A DNA stretch of 64,000 nucleotides from Bacteroidales bacterium (GCA_016291135.1 JAEFAE010000001.1:1-64000); one strand, 5' to 3'; shown: positions 52,773-63,406, counted from the first letter of the stretch. The notes: generated by a model not told the origin, from the letters alone. A program made the numbers and translations.

Positions 52773-53990
52773 ATGGAAAAATTATTAGACAAATTCCTGA
52801 GATATGTCGCCGTGGAGACGACATCGGATGAGAATTCAGAGACACAACCCAGCGCCGAACGTGAGCTGGACCTCCTGCGGATGCTCCGCGATGAACTGGA
52901 ACAGATGGGCATCAAGGCCGAACTGGACGAATACGGCTATGTGATGGCCACCATCCCGGCCAACACCCGCAAAAAGATCCCGACCATCGGCTTCATCGCT
53001 CATGTAGACACCGCCCCCGACGCCTCCGGCAAGGACATCAAGCCCCAGATCATCAAGAAATGGAACGGCGAGGACATCGTGCTGAACAAAAAGAAAAACA
53101 TCGTGCTACGCACCTCCGAGTTCCCCGAGATGCTGCAGTACAAGGGACAGACGATGATCACCACCGACGGCACCACCCTGCTGGGCGCCGACGACAAGGC
53201 CGGCGTAGCCGAGATCATGTGGGCCGCCCAGTACCTGATGGTCCATCCCGAAGTCAAGCATGGTGCCATCAAGATCGGTTTCACCCCCGACGAAGAGATC
53301 GGCCGCGGCGTGGCGAAGTTCGACGTCAAGAAATTCGGCGCCCAATACGCCTACACCATGGACGGTGGCGAGATCGGCGAACTGGAGTATGAGAACTTCA
53401 ACGCTGCCGGTGCCAAGATCCACATCCAAGGCAGCAACATCCATCCCGGCTATGGCAAGGACAAGATGGTGAACGCCATGCTCATCGGCATGGAGCTCAA
53501 CGCCATGTTGCCCGAGGAGCAGAAGCCCCGCTACACCCAAGACTACGAAGGCTTCTTCCACCTCACCGCCTTCAACGGCACCGTCGAGGAGGCCACGATG
53601 AACTACATCATCCGTGACCACGACCGCGAAAAGTTCGAGGAAAAGAAGGCCCTGATGACCGCCATCGTCAAGTTCCTCAACCAGAAATACGGCAAGGTGG
53701 TCAAGTTGGAACTCAAACACCAATACTACAACATGCGTCAGGAGGTGGAACCCCACTTCTTCATCGTGGAGAAAGCCATCAAAGCCATGGAGATGGCCGG
53801 CGTGAAACCCAAGGTACAACCCATCCGCGGCGGCACCGACGGCGCCAACCTGTCGTTCATGGGCCTGCCCTGCCCCAACATCTTCGCCGGCGGACACAAC
53901 TTCCACGGCAAACTGGAATACGTGCCCCTCGAAAGCATGGAGAAAGCGGCGGAGGTCATCCTGAACATCATCAAGCTGTTCGCTGAATAA
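52773..53990 (+). CDS. pepT: Peptidase T (tripeptidase)
   Basis: Dizinc M20 aminotripeptidase, cytoplasmic, 405 residues. Metal and catalytic motifs: FIAHVDTAPDASG, LLGADDKAGVAEI, FTPDEEIGRG, YTMDGGEIGELEYENF and the C-terminal GGHNFHGKLEYVPL. It lies 30 bp after the glycosyltransferase gene and 4 bp before the sulfatase-family gene, so it rides in an otherwise envelope-related operon. Confidence 0.97.
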   Translation: MEKLLDKFLRYVAVETTSDENSETQPSAERELDLLRMLRDELEQMGIKAELDEYGYVMATIPANTRKKIPTIGFIAHVDTAPDASGKDIKPQIIKKWNGEDIVLNKKKNIVLRTSEFPEMLQYKGQTMITTDGTTLLGADDKAGVAEIMWAAQYLMVHPEVKHGAIKIGFTPDEEIGRGVAKFDVKKFGAQYAYTMDGGEIGELEYENFNAAGAKIHIQGSNIHPGYGKDKMVNAMLIGMELNAMLPEEQKPRYTQDYEGFFHLTAFNGTVEEATMNYIIRDHDREKFEEKKALMTAIVKFLNQKYGKVVKLELKHQYYNMRQEVEPHFFIVEKAIKAMEMAGVKPKVQPIRGGTDGANLSFMGLPCPNIFAGGHNFHGKLEYVPLESMEKAAEVILNIIKLFAE

Positions 53991-53994
53991 AGCG

Positions 53995-55911
53995 ATGAAA
54001 GCCACACTTTACAAACGACTGCTGCGCTTTTACGGCATCAGCCTGTCCATCCTGACCCTCCTGCGCATCGTCTTCATTGGTGTCCATCACCAGGCAGGAT
54101 GTTCGTTGGGAGCGGTGCTGAAAGCCTTGGGGATCGGCATCGTCATGGACTCGAGCGTGATGTCCTGTTGCATCGTCGGCTGTTATCTGCTGGGAACCCT
54201 GGCCTCCTTGCTTGGGGAGAAAACAGGCAAGAAAACCTTGACCGTCAGCCTGACGTTGGCATTGTTGTTTGTATCGGCCATCAACGTGGTGGATTTGTAT
54301 TACTTCAAGTATTACAACACACGGCTGAGTTACAACTTGGTTCGGTATTTCTTTGAAAACATGGGGGAAAACTTCCGCATGCTTTGGAACAGTTTCCCCC
54401 TGTTTTGGATCCTGCTCGGCCTTCTCACCGCCATGGTTGCGATGTGGTTGCTTGTCGAACGTCTGTTCAAGGACGCCCCGATGCGGCAACGATGGACCAC
54501 GGTCCCGGCCGTCCTCTTGACGTTTGCCGCCTTGTCGTTCCTGTATTACGGCCCACCCTTTTGGAGACTCACCACCTTCTCTTCGAACGAGATGCTGAAC
54601 CAGGCGGCCAGCAACGGCGCCTATACCTTGGCCAAGTCGTACAGCGTCATGCGGAATTACCATGACGACCTGTTTCCTTTTGACGAACATGCGGTCCTCC
54701 ACGACATGGAAAACAACCTGGCTTTCCTACGTTCCTCCGAGGAAACGCCTGTGCCTTCCATCATGCCCACCTTGCGCAAGTTCAAGCAACCCAGCGGGCA
54801 TGCGGCACCCAAAAACGTCGTCATCGTCATCTGCGAAAGCTTCAGCGCCACCTTGACCGGTGTCATCGGTCAGGACGAGCGGTCCTATTCACCTTATTTT
54901 GATACGCTCTGCAAGGAAGGCGTGTTGTTCACCCACTGCTTCTCCAACGGGCCACGCACCCAGCACGGACTGGTGTCGGTGCTGTCGGGCTTTCCTTCGG
55001 TGATCGGAAGCTCGCTGATCCGCCGCAGGGGAACCAACGCCCTTTTCACCATCGCCGACGCCCTTCGACCCGAAGGATACGAGACCCGTTTCATCCACGG
55101 CGGCGATGTGCACTATGACGACATGCTCGACTATCTGCGCCAAGGCAATTTCGAGCACATCCATGGCGTGGACGATTTCGACACTTGGCGATTCAAGAAC
55201 GACTGGGGCGTCTGCGACGAGGACCTCTTCGACTTCGCCTTCCAGAAGATCAGCGAAGCCACGAAGCCCCACCTCACGGTGATCCTGACCATGAGCAACC
55301 ATTTGCCTTTCGACATCCCACCCTATTACGCCGAAAGCCATCCCGAAGTGCTCGATTTCCAGGATTCGAAAGCTTCCTATTATTATGCCGATTACGCCTT
55401 TGGCACCTTCATGGACAAGATGAAGACCTTGCCCGATTACGAAAACACCCTGATCTTGCGCATCGCCGATCACGGCGAGGTGTACTCCCAAGCCGACCAT
55501 CAATTCAGGATGTTTCACATTCCCGCCTTGCTATTGAACGGAAGCCGGCATGACACGGTCTTCGACGCCGTATGCTCCCAAATGGACTTCGTGCCGACCC
55601 TCCTGTCGGAAATCGGATACCAAGGCAGCTTCCCCTGTATTGGCCGGAATCTCTATGCCAGCGACTACCGGCCCTTTGCCACGATGAACACGTACGACAA
55701 CCTCCATATCTGGATGGAGAACGACAAAGTGATCACCTGGGATCTCATGACCGATGAGGCCCGTTGCTATCAGATGCGAGATGACTTCCTGCTGGAACCC
55801 TCGGAACTTCCCTCCGAGCCGGAAACAAAGAAGGCGAAGTCATACCTCGCCTTCATTAGTTACCTCTATCAAAAAGGGCTTTATTCCGCGCCGCCCTCCA
55901 ACTTGCCGTGA
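53995..55911 (+). CDS. LTA synthase-like membrane sulfatase/phosphotransferase
   Basis: A 638-residue protein with about five N-terminal transmembrane helices (to residue ~190) and a large extracytoplasmic alkaline-phosphatase-superfamily domain. The metal/nucleophile regions are [34 protein letters not shown] (candidate nucleophile Thr322) and [16 protein letters not shown]. Relatives transfer glycerol- or ethanolamine-phosphate groups to envelope polymers; the donor and acceptor in a Gram-negative Bacteroidales are unknown. It is last in the four-gene plus operon and its 3' end overlaps secA by 31 bp tail to tail. Confidence 0.9.
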   Translation: MKATLYKRLLRFYGISLSILTLLRIVFIGVHHQAGCSLGAVLKALGIGIVMDSSVMSCCIVGCYLLGTLASLLGEKTGKKTLTVSLTLALLFVSAINVVDLYYFKYYNTRLSYNLVRYFFENMGENFRMLWNSFPLFWILLGLLTAMVAMWLLVERLFKDAPMRQRWTTVPAVLLTFAALSFLYYGPPFWRLTTFSSNEMLNQAASNGAYTLAKSYSVMRNYHDDLFPFDEHAVLHDMENNLAFLRSSEETPVPSIMPTLRKFKQPSGHAAPKNVVIVICESFSATLTGVIGQDERSYSPYFDTLCKEGVLFTHCFSNGPRTQHGLVSVLSGFPSVIGSSLIRRRGTNALFTIADALRPEGYETRFIHGGDVHYDDMLDYLRQGNFEHIHGVDDFDTWRFKNDWGVCDEDLFDFAFQKISEATKPHLTVILTMSNHLPFDIPPYYAESHPEVLDFQDSKASYYYADYAFGTFMDKMKTLPDYENTLILRIADHGEVYSQADHQFRMFHIPALLLNGSRHDTVFDAVCSQMDFVPTLLSEIGYQGSFPCIGRNLYASDYRPFATMNTYDNLHIWMENDKVITWDLMTDEARCYQMRDDFLLEPSELPSEPETKKAKSYLAFISYLYQKGLYSAPPSNLP

Positions 55912-58900
55912 CAGTTCTTGTATTTCTTGCCTGAACCACACGGGCAGGGATCGTTGCGTCCCACCTTCTTCTCCACACGGATCGGCTGGGTGATCTCACG
56001 CTGCTGGGTGTTGCTGTGTGCCTGCGAGAGCAGGTCGTTGCGCTGTTCCCGGATCTTGGAGCGGTCGATGCCGCGGGCGCGGTGCTCCCGGACGTTGTCG
56101 GCGTCCTGCACGGGGATGTCGGCCCGCATCAGGAAGGAGATGACCTCCTCGTTGATCTTCTCGATCATGGCGCTGAACAGGTTGAACGACTCGAGCTTGT
56201 AGATGACCAACGGGTCTTTCTGCTCGTAGGTGGCGTTTTGCACCGATTCCTTCAAGTCGTCCAGTTCGCGGAGGTGTTCCTTCCAGGCGTTGTCGATGAG
56301 GCCCAGGGTGATGCTCTTCTCGATGCAGAGACTTACCTCGCGGGCGCCGTTCTCGACGGCCTTCTTGAGGTTGACGATGACGTTCATGCCATGGCGACCG
56401 TCGGTGATCGGGATGGCGATGTTCTCGAAATGCGTTTCCCGCTCATACACGTTCTTGATGACCGGCATGGTCTTCTCGCCGATGATGCGCGACTTCTCAC
56501 GGTAGTGCTCCAGCGCGCTGTCGAAGATCTGCTGCGCCAGGTCGTCGGTGCGGCCCCGGTCGAAGGTTTCCTCGTCGAAAGGCACATCGATACCCATGGT
56601 GGCCAACAAGTTCATCTTCAGACCCTCGTAGTCCTTGACGTCGCGGGCATCGTTGAGCAGCTTCTCGCCCAGGTCGTACATCATGTTGTTGATGTCGATG
56701 GACAGACGCTCGCCAAACAGGGCGTGGTGGCGCTTGCTGTAGATCACGGTACGCTGCGAGTTCATCACGTCGTCGTATTCGAGCAGGTGCTTACGGACAC
56801 CGAAGTGGTTCTCTTCGACCTTCTTCTGTGCCTTCTCGATCTGCTTGGTGATCATCGGATGTTGGATCACCTCGCCTTCCTTCAGGCCCATGCGGTCCAT
56901 GAGGGGTGCGATACGCTCGGAGCCGAACATACGCATCAGGTCGTCCTCGAGGGAGACGTAGAACTGGGAGCTACCCGGGTCGCCTTGACGACCGGAACGG
57001 CCACGCAGCTGACGGTCCACACGACGGGACTCGTGACGTTCGGTGCCGATGATGGCCAAACCACCCGCTTCCTTGACACCGGGTCCCAGCTTGATGTCGG
57101 TACCACGGCCTGCCATGTTGGTGGCGATGGTGACGGTGCCCGCCTGACCGGCCTCGCGGACGATCTGTGCCTCCTTGAAGTGCAGCTTGGCGTTCAACAC
57201 ATTATGCGGGATGCCCTTGCGGGTCAGCATACGGCTCAGCAACTCGGAGATCTCCACCGAGGTGGTACCCACCAGCACCGGACGGCCTTCCTTGACCAGC
57301 TGCTGGATCTCCTCGATGACGGCATTGTACTTCTCACGCTTGGTCTTGTAGATCATGTCTTCGTGGTCGATACGGGCGATGGGACGGTTGGTCGGGATGA
57401 CCACCACGTCGAGCTTGTAGATGTCCCAGAACTCGCCTGCCTCCGTCTCAGCGGTACCGGTCATACCGGCCAGCTTGTGGTACATACGGAAGTAGTTCTG
57501 CAGGGTGATGGTGGCGTAGGTCTGCGTGGCGGCTTCCACCTTGACGTTTTCCTTGGCTTCCACAGCCTGGTGGAGGCCATCGCTCCAACGGCGGCCTTCC
57601 ATCACACGGCCGGTCTGCTCATCGACGATCTTGACCTTGTTTTCCTGGATGATGTAGTCCTTGTCTTTCTCAAACAACGTGTAGGCCTTGAGCAGCTGGC
57701 GGACGGTGTGCAGACGCTCCGACTTCTCGGAGAAGTCGCGCATCAGCTCGGCCTTGCGAAGCACCTTCTCGTCGTTGGAGAGGTTTTGCTGCTCCAGCTC
57801 GGCAATCTCGGCACCCACATCGGGCATCACGAAGAAGTCGGGGTTGTTGTATGCGGCGCAGAGGGCGTCGATACCCTTTTCCGTCAGGTCCACGGTGTTC
57901 AGCTTCTCGTCGATGACGAAGTACAGGTCATCGTCGATTTCATGCATCCGCTCGCCCCGGTTCTGCATATAGATGCCTTCGGTCTTCTGGAGCAAGGTCT
58001 TCATGCCCTCCTCGCTGAGGAACTTGATCAAGGCGTTGTTCTTGGGCAGACCACGATAGGAGCGGAACAGCAGGTCGGCGCCATGATTCTTCTGCTCCTC
58101 GGTGGAGGCCGGATTGGTCAGGATCGACTTGGCTTCGGCCAGGATGGTGGTGACCAGGCGCTTTTGGGCATCGTACAGCTTGACCACATCGGGCTTCAGC
58201 TGGTCGAACTCCTGGAGGTCGCCACGCGGGGTGGGACCGCTGATGATCAACGGCGTACGGGCATCGTCGATCAACACGGAGTCAACCTCGTCGACGATGG
58301 CATAGTGATGCTTGCGCTGCACCAGCTCCTCGGGGTTGCCTGTCATGTTGTCACGCAGGTAGTCGAAACCGAATTCGTTGTTCGTACCGTAGGTGATGTC
58401 GCAGTTATAGGCGCGGCGGCGCTCAGCGGAGTTGGGCTCGTGTTTGTCGATGCAATCGACGGTGAGTCCGAGGAACTCGTACATGGCACCCATCCACTCG
58501 GAGTCACGTTTGGCCAGGTAGTCGTTGACGGTGACCACGTGGACGCCTTTGCCCGCCAGGGCATTCAGATACACCGGCAGAGTGGCCACGAGGGTCTTGC
58601 CTTCACCGGTGGCCATCTCGGCGATCTTGCCTTGGTGCAGCACGATACCGCCGATGATCTGGCAGTCGTAATGGACCATGTCCCAGGTGACCATGTTGCC
58701 GCCCGCCATCCAGCTGTTCTTGAAGTAGGCCTTGTCGCCCACGATGGTGACGTGCTCGTACTTGGCTGCCAGCTCACGGTCCAGCTCGGTGGCCTTCACC
58801 TCCACGGTCTCATGCTCGCAGAAGTACTTGGCAGCGGCCTTCACCACGGCAAACGCCTGGGGAAGGATCTCGTTCAACGCCTCCTCGATCTTGTCGAGCT

Positions 58901-59183
58901 CACGTTTCTCGATCTTGTCCACCTCGGTATAGATCTTTTCCTTTTCGTCGGGATCCATGTCGGGGTTGGCATCGACACGGGCCTTCAGCGCGCTGATTTC
59001 CGCCACTTCGGCAGCGGTCTTTTCCTTGATGTATTCTTGAAATTCCACCGTCTTGTGACGGATGGCGTCGATATCCAGTTTCACGATCTCGTCGTAGGCG
59101 GCGAGGGTCTTTTGCAGTATGGGCTGCAAGGCCTTGTTATCGCGGGTGGCCTTGTCGCCGAAGAGTTTCTTTAGAAATCCCAT
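55881..59183 (-). CDS. secA: Preprotein translocase ATPase SecA
   Basis: Motor of the Sec pathway; it drives the first membrane crossing of the giant T9SS substrates encoded nearby. The 1100 residues are normal for Bacteroidota SecA. Walker A MATGEGKT (193-197), [19 protein letters not shown], the helicase motifs [13 protein letters not shown] and [18 protein letters not shown], and the C-terminal zinc-binding [18 protein letters not shown] are all present. A promoter box TACCTTTG lies at 59251-59258. Confidence 0.98.
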   Translation of the reverse strand: MGFLKKLFGDKATRDNKALQPILQKTLAAYDEIVKLDIDAIRHKTVEFQEYIKEKTAAEVAEISALKARVDANPDMDPDEKEKIYTEVDKIEKRELDKIEEALNEILPQAFAVVKAAAKYFCEHETVEVKATELDRELAAKYEHVTIVGDKAYFKNSWMAGGNMVTWDMVHYDCQIIGGIVLHQGKIAEMATGEGKTLVATLPVYLNALAGKGVHVVTVNDYLAKRDSEWMGAMYEFLGLTVDCIDKHEPNSAERRRAYNCDITYGTNNEFGFDYLRDNMTGNPEELVQRKHHYAIVDEVDSVLIDDARTPLIISGPTPRGDLQEFDQLKPDVVKLYDAQKRLVTTILAEAKSILTNPASTEEQKNHGADLLFRSYRGLPKNNALIKFLSEEGMKTLLQKTEGIYMQNRGERMHEIDDDLYFVIDEKLNTVDLTEKGIDALCAAYNNPDFFVMPDVGAEIAELEQQNLSNDEKVLRKAELMRDFSEKSERLHTVRQLLKAYTLFEKDKDYIIQENKVKIVDEQTGRVMEGRRWSDGLHQAVEAKENVKVEAATQTYATITLQNYFRMYHKLAGMTGTAETEAGEFWDIYKLDVVVIPTNRPIARIDHEDMIYKTKREKYNAVIEEIQQLVKEGRPVLVGTTSVEISELLSRMLTRKGIPHNVLNAKLHFKEAQIVREAGQAGTVTIATNMAGRGTDIKLGPGVKEAGGLAIIGTERHESRRVDRQLRGRSGRQGDPGSSQFYVSLEDDLMRMFGSERIAPLMDRMGLKEGEVIQHPMITKQIEKAQKKVEENHFGVRKHLLEYDDVMNSQRTVIYSKRHHALFGERLSIDINNMMYDLGEKLLNDARDVKDYEGLKMNLLATMGIDVPFDEETFDRGRTDDLAQQIFDSALEHYREKSRIIGEKTMPVIKNVYERETHFENIAIPITDGRHGMNVIVNLKKAVENGAREVSLCIEKSITLGLIDNAWKEHLRELDDLKESVQNATYEQKDPLVIYKLESFNLFSAMIEKINEEVISFLMRADIPVQDADNVREHRARGIDRSKIREQRNDLLSQAHSNTQQREITQPIRVEKKVGRNDPCPCGSGKKYKNCHGKLEGGAE

Positions 59184-59250
59184 TGTATCAGTTAAAAGTT
59201 AATAATTTGCAGTTAACAGTAAAGAAAAACGCCCTTGGGCAAAATTCGTG

Positions 59251-59258
59251 CAAAGGTA
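59251..59258 (-). promoter_or_regulatory. -7 box TACCTTTG for secA
   Basis: TAnnTTTG match on the minus strand 67 bp upstream of the secA ATG. Confidence 0.6.
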
Positions 59259-59302
59259 AGGATTTTCTGTTAATAACAGAAATATACGCCAAAAAGTCAG
59301 GT

Positions 59303-60604
59303 TTATTTCCCGTACAAATGCGTCACATGCTTGTCGAGGGTCTGGTCCGGCGAGGGTGCGGGAGCCATGCCGATCTTGGTACCGGGCAGGATGATGAAAT
59401 ACTCGGGGAAGGTACGCACCTCGTAGCGCTCGAGCAACAGAAGGTCGTTGCCCAGGTTCAACAACGGCCAGTCGTAGCGGTGCTCCTCAAAGCGTTTCCG
59501 GCAGGCAGCCATCTGGTCCTTGGTACACACCGTGACGAGCTGCACGCTGTCCTGCCACTGGCGGTGGAGGTCGGACAAGGTCTCAAACTGGTGCTCCACC
59601 GTAGCGGAGCCGCCTTCCACAAACTGCAGCACCACCATCCGGTCCTTGAAGTCGGACAGCCTGATGGTGGCACCTGCGGCGTCCTTCAAGGCAAAGTCCG
59701 GCGCCGAGGCACCCATGGCGAAACGGTCGAACTCGGCCAAGACATGGTCCACCCCCTGGCGGGTCTCCGCGAACTGGGTCTTTGCACGCAGGCGTTGCAG
59801 CTGTTCCCTCACCGCCTTTCGGGCCCGAGGCTCCTCGTTGTAGTAGTTTCTCAGACGATAGAGTTTGATCAGCTCGGCCAGCCGGGGGTTGCGCTGGAGG
59901 AAACCATCATCCAAGGTGTTGTTCTTGAAGAGATCCTTGAAGAGGTCCATATACGACTGACACCGATACAGCACCGGTTTTCCGTCAAAGTATTCGTTGA
60001 TGACCTTTTTTCCCCCATCGGCGTTCACCGCCATCTGGACCGAAGCAATTCGGTACTCGTTGTATTGGCGGACATAGGGGACTCCGTCGCCGAGGTTGGC
60101 TTGGATCGCCGCTTTGATGGAGTCGAGATAGCGGTATTGCCGGCGACGGTAGATGGCGTCGAAATAGTCCAAGACATAGCTGTTGGTGATCTGGTCGGAG
60201 ACGATGAGCTGTCGGCAGAGTCCGTTATCGCTGGCAGTCTTGATCCGCAACGTGGGCAAGGGACGTTCAAAATACGATTTCGAAGGATCCACCTCGGGGA
60301 GGGTGACCGTCACCTCGTAGGAGGCACCCGGTGTTACCACCCAGTCGACACGCTCAAGCTCCACCGCCAGACAGGCGGGTGTCACTTGGTCCACCGGACC
60401 TTCCAGCAGGAAGAAGCCCTGGGCATCGGACGTGGTCCGGGCCACCTCCGTCTCATGCATCGTCAGCAGGTCGTCGACGACCAAGAGGCGCACCAAGGCC
60501 TCCGCCCGGTTGACCCGGCCGGTAACGGTGACGGGACCCCCTTGCAGGCACAAGGGAAGGAGCAGGAAAAACAGTCCGAGGACTTTCAGGAAAAACCGTT
60601 TCAT
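59303..60604 (-). CDS. TlpA/thioredoxin-fold envelope protein lacking CxxC
   Basis: A 433-residue protein starting at the ATG 60602-60604, with a signal peptide or anchor (FFLKVLGLFFLLLPLCLQGG). A beta domain (~20-110, DUF4369-like) and a helical middle lead to a C-terminal thioredoxin-like domain from ~300 (APDFALKDAAGATIRLSDF, then MVVLQFVEGG). The place where TlpA proteins have WCxxC reads VEGGSATVEH, so the redox cysteines are absent. A downstream cis-Pro-like FPEYFIILP is kept. Such proteins are common in Bacteroidales; redox activity is unlikely here. It follows coaD by 43 bp. Confidence 0.82.
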   Translation of the reverse strand: MKRFFLKVLGLFFLLLPLCLQGGPVTVTGRVNRAEALVRLLVVDDLLTMHETEVARTTSDAQGFFLLEGPVDQVTPACLAVELERVDWVVTPGASYEVTVTLPEVDPSKSYFERPLPTLRIKTASDNGLCRQLIVSDQITNSYVLDYFDAIYRRRQYRYLDSIKAAIQANLGDGVPYVRQYNEYRIASVQMAVNADGGKKVINEYFDGKPVLYRCQSYMDLFKDLFKNNTLDDGFLQRNPRLAELIKLYRLRNYYNEEPRARKAVREQLQRLRAKTQFAETRQGVDHVLAEFDRFAMGASAPDFALKDAAGATIRLSDFKDRMVVLQFVEGGSATVEHQFETLSDLHRQWQDSVQLVTVCTKDQMAACRKRFEEHRYDWPLLNLGNDLLLLERYEVRTFPEYFIILPGTKIGMAPAPSPDQTLDKHVTHLYGK

Positions 60605-60647
60605 GCAAGACAAAACGGAGCGACTGCCCAATTATTGCCTTTCAGGC

Positions 60648-61118
60648 TCACTTCTTCGCAGGCAAGATCACCTCTGCAGGCAGGAATTTCGAGGTGTCGC
60701 CGCCGTTCTTGTAGATGTCGCGCACCACGCTGGAGCTCACGCCCACCAACTCGCTCTCGGTGAGCAGGAAGATGGTCTCCAGCTCGGGATGGAGCCGCTT
60801 GTTGGCATGGCCGATCATGTTCTCGTACTCGAAGTCACTGCCGCAACGCAAGCCACGGATGATGACATTGGCGCCCACCTTCTTGCAGAAGTCGGCAGTG
60901 AGCCCTTCGTAGCTCTCCACCTTCACCTGGGGATAGTCGGCAAAGACGGCCTTGCACCAGTCGATACGGTCTTGCAAGTCGAAGGTGGTGCGTTTCTCCA
61001 TGTTGATGCCAACGGCAACATAGATCTCGTCGAACATGGGAAGGGCCCTCAGCACGATGGAGCGATGGCCAAGGGTGATGGGGTCGAACGACCCAGGGAA
61101 TACAGCGATTCTTTTCAT
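60648..61118 (-). CDS. coaD: Phosphopantetheine adenylyltransferase
   Basis: Fourth step of CoA synthesis: makes dephospho-CoA from 4'-phosphopantetheine and ATP. 156 residues from the ATG 61116-61118. The nucleotidyltransferase motif FPGSFDPITLGH and the C-terminal VSSSVVRDIYKNGG are intact, with IIRGLRCGSDFEYE between. A TACTTTTG promoter box lies at 61167-61174. Confidence 0.97.
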   Translation of the reverse strand: MKRIAVFPGSFDPITLGHRSIVLRALPMFDEIYVAVGINMEKRTTFDLQDRIDWCKAVFADYPQVKVESYEGLTADFCKKVGANVIIRGLRCGSDFEYENMIGHANKRLHPELETIFLLTESELVGVSSSVVRDIYKNGGDTSKFLPAEVILPAKK

Positions 61119-61166
61119 GTTTACTTGGTTCAGGGAAACGTGTTGGTCAAGCGAGCCCTGAGCCCG

Positions 61167-61174
61167 CAAAAGTA
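61167..61174 (-). promoter_or_regulatory. -7 box TACTTTTG for coaD
   Basis: TAnnTTTG match on the minus strand 48 bp upstream of the coaD ATG, between the Nudix gene and coaD. Confidence 0.6.
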
Positions 61175-61200
61175 CGATTAAATATGAGACCTGCCACCAT

Positions 61201-61833
61201 TCATGCTTCTTTTTTCAGGATTCCACGGATGGAATCGCCCAAGGCATCTGCCAGGGAACGGTAGGTATGCTGCAGGAACCAATCGAGATCGTCGGGCCCC
61301 AGGAACACCACCTCGGTGATGTCTTCGTCCCGTTGGGGAGCCACATGGTCCGTATCGGCAGCCTCCATCAGGAACCAGGCCGTCTGTTTGAGACGCCATT
61401 CGTCTTCATATAGGTAACAATGCCAGGAAGAAGGCAACGGGCGGAGGATGTGCAACCCCTGAAGGCCCGTCTCCTCCTCCACCTCGCGGAGCGCCGCCGC
61501 AGGGAAGCCCTCCCCCTCCTCGACATGGCCCTTGGGCAGGTCGGGGATGCCATGCCGCTCGATGGCGGCGAAACGGTCGTCGGCAACGACGACCCCTCCG
61601 GCGGCGGGCGCCATCACAAAGGTACGGCACAGCGCTGCGGAAAGCACCTCGGGACGCACCCCGTCGATGACCACATCTTCCTTGAGCGAGAGCGAAAGCC
61701 ACTGGCGAAGAAAAAGATGGATTTTTTCAACTTCGTATGTCTCTAATTGTTGGGCACTTGCATCCAACATCAGGTCCTTTTCCCCGATATTCGGGAAAAT
61801 CAGTGCTTGCTGTTCGTAAAAAATCTTGTACAT
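61201..61833 (-). CDS. Nudix hydrolase
   Basis: A 210-residue cytoplasmic protein starting at the ATG 61831-61833. The Nudix box GHVEEGEGFPAAALREVEEE (first 20 residues of G-x5-E-x7-REVEEETG) is intact in the second half, after a ~75-residue N-terminal part of unknown fold. Substrate unknown. Divergent from pyrE; the promoter box TATTTTTG is at 61866-61873. Confidence 0.88.
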   Translation of the reverse strand: MYKIFYEQQALIFPNIGEKDLMLDASAQQLETYEVEKIHLFLRQWLSLSLKEDVVIDGVRPEVLSAALCRTFVMAPAAGGVVVADDRFAAIERHGIPDLPKGHVEEGEGFPAAALREVEEETGLQGLHILRPLPSSWHCYLYEDEWRLKQTAWFLMEAADTDHVAPQRDEDITEVVFLGPDDLDWFLQHTYRSLADALGDSIRGILKKEA

Positions 61834-61836
61834 TTG
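61829..61836 (+). promoter_or_regulatory. -7 box TACATTTG for pyrE, overlapping the Nudix start codon
   Basis: TAnnTTTG match 45 bp upstream of pyrE; it overlaps the Nudix ATG at 61831-61833. Confidence 0.55.
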
Positions 61837-61865
61837 TAGCTGAATAACAATCGTCGTTCCAACGG

Positions 61866-61873
61866 CAAAAATA
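61866..61873 (-). promoter_or_regulatory. -7 box TATTTTTG for the Nudix gene
   Basis: TAnnTTTG match on the minus strand 32 bp upstream of the Nudix ATG, located between the pyrE -7 box and the pyrE start codon. Confidence 0.6.
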
Positions 61874-61881
61874 GTCATTTT

Positions 61882-62526
61882 ATGAAATACGAAGATTCCG
61901 CATTGAATTTAGCGATGCATCTTTTGCAAATCAAGGCCGTCAAACTCAGTCCCAAACAGCCTTTCACTTGGGCATCGGGACTGCACAGCCCCATCTATTG
62001 CGACAACCGGGTGACCCTCTCCTATCCCATGGTACGGACCTTCATCCGCCAGCAGTTCGTCGAGAAAGTGCTGCAACACTACGGCAAGCCGGACGTGATT
62101 GCCGGCGTGGCCACGGGAGGCATCGCGCAAGGCGCCCTGGTGGCCCAGGAACTCGGCCTGCCTTTCGTCTACGTTCGGTCGGAGAAGAAGTCGCATGGCA
62201 TGCAGAACCAGATTGAAGGCGTCGTTGAGCCCGGCCAGTCGGTCGTCGTCATCGAAGACCTGGTATCGACCGGCAAGTCGAGCCTGCTAGCGGTGGATGC
62301 CCTCCGCGAGGCGGGTGCCGTCGTCAAGGGCATGGTGGCCATCTTCACCTACCAGCTGCCCACCGCAACGGAAAACTTCGCAGCCAAGGAATGTTCCCTG
62401 CACACGCTGACCAACTACGAGACGCTGATCTACAAGGCCATCGAAGAAAAATACATCAGCGAGGAAGACCAGCAATCCCTGCTGGAATGGCGGAAAGACC
62501 CGCAGGCGTGGTCGGACCAGCATTAA
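61882..62526 (+). CDS. pyrE: Orotate phosphoribosyltransferase
   Basis: Forms OMP from orotate and PRPP in pyrimidine synthesis. 214 residues. The PRPP loop VVVIEDLVSTGKSSL and the orotate-binding WASGLHSPIYCDNR are present. It stands alone here; its 3' end converges with birA, leaving 13 bp between the stop codons. Confidence 0.96.
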   Translation: MKYEDSALNLAMHLLQIKAVKLSPKQPFTWASGLHSPIYCDNRVTLSYPMVRTFIRQQFVEKVLQHYGKPDVIAGVATGGIAQGALVAQELGLPFVYVRSEKKSHGMQNQIEGVVEPGQSVVVIEDLVSTGKSSLLAVDALREAGAVVKGMVAIFTYQLPTATENFAAKECSLHTLTNYETLIYKAIEEKYISEEDQQSLLEWRKDPQAWSDQH

Positions 62527-62539
62527 AGACGGCAGCAGA

Positions 62540-63292
62540 CTAAAGGAATCGGATTTCCTTGATGTCGTAAACCCCTTCCCGCGTATGCTCATCGACCGTC
62601 ATGAGGCGGCCGAAGGGATCGATTCCCGTGATGCACATCCGAACGGGTTCACCTTTTACTTCATAGCGCGCCCACTGCCGATAACGGTACAGCCGGTTCA
62701 GGTATTCGTACCCTATACGGTCGGCTCCTTCTTCCATTCGTAGCATCGCCACCCGATGTTGCACCGCGTTCACCAAACGTTCCAGCAACGGCTGCAGTGC
62801 CACCTCATGGCCCAGGATCTCCTTCAAGGAGATGGGATGGGAAGGCCAGTCCCGAAACTGCGTCTGGTTCACATTGAGGCCGATGCCCACCACCGACACC
62901 CCCATGGCATCGCCATGAATCGTGCTGTTGATGAGGATGCCGCAAAGCTTCCGGTCACCGTAGTAAAGGTCGTTGGGCCATTTCACCGAAAGCTGGGCAT
63001 CGGGCATCGCCATCGACGGCTCACGGAGCAGCACCGTGTCGAGCACGTCAAGCAAGGCCAAAGGAACCGCTTGGGAAAGGGTGAACTGGTCGGCGGCCTT
63101 CATGAAGGACATGTCGACCCCCATGCTGAAGGTGAGGTTCTGCCCTGGAGCGCTCTCCCACGTGTTGTCCGCCATCCCCTTGCCGGCCACCTGCTCCGAC
63201 GCCGACACCACGGTGTCCACCCGTTCCTGCTCTTCAAAGCGGAGGAGATAGGCGTTGGTGGAATCGAGCTTTTCAAAATGGAAAAAACGCAT
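62540..63292 (-). CDS. birA: Biotin-[acetyl-CoA-carboxylase] ligase
   Basis: Attaches biotin to biotin-dependent carboxylases. 250 residues from the ATG 63290-63292. Only the catalytic and small C-terminal domains are present; there is no N-terminal helix-turn-helix, so it is not a repressor. Motifs: LDSTNAYLLR, VAGKGMADNTWESAPGQNLT and KWPNDLYYGDRKLCGILI. Confidence 0.94.
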   Translation of the reverse strand: MRFFHFEKLDSTNAYLLRFEEQERVDTVVSASEQVAGKGMADNTWESAPGQNLTFSMGVDMSFMKAADQFTLSQAVPLALLDVLDTVLLREPSMAMPDAQLSVKWPNDLYYGDRKLCGILINSTIHGDAMGVSVVGIGLNVNQTQFRDWPSHPISLKEILGHEVALQPLLERLVNAVQHRVAMLRMEEGADRIGYEYLNRLYRYRQWARYEVKGEPVRMCITGIDPFGRLMTVDEHTREGVYDIKEIRFL

Positions 63293-63307
63293 GGCAACTT
63301 TTTTGTG

Positions 63308-63315
63308 CAAAAATA
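63308..63315 (-). promoter_or_regulatory. -7 box TATTTTTG for birA
   Basis: TAnnTTTG match on the minus strand 15 bp upstream of the birA ATG. Confidence 0.55.
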
Positions 63316-63349
63316 GCAGATTTTCGAGCAGAATATGGAATATTTTTTG

Positions 63350-63357
63350 CATCTTTG
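63350..63357 (+). promoter_or_regulatory. Possible -7 box CATCTTTG for the T9SS gene at 63407
   Basis: One mismatch to TAnnTTTG, 49 bp upstream of the ATG at 63407. Confidence 0.4.
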
Positions 63358-63406
63358 CAGTCTATTATAGACCCTTAAGTATCAAATTTAAAAAAATAAC
63401 ATAACT

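Noticed and set aside
56016-59174. 1052-codon open frame opposite secA
   Set aside because: It mirrors secA codon positions (antisense shadow in GC-rich coding DNA); the product is rich in His, Val, Leu, Gly without domains, and secA is unmistakable.
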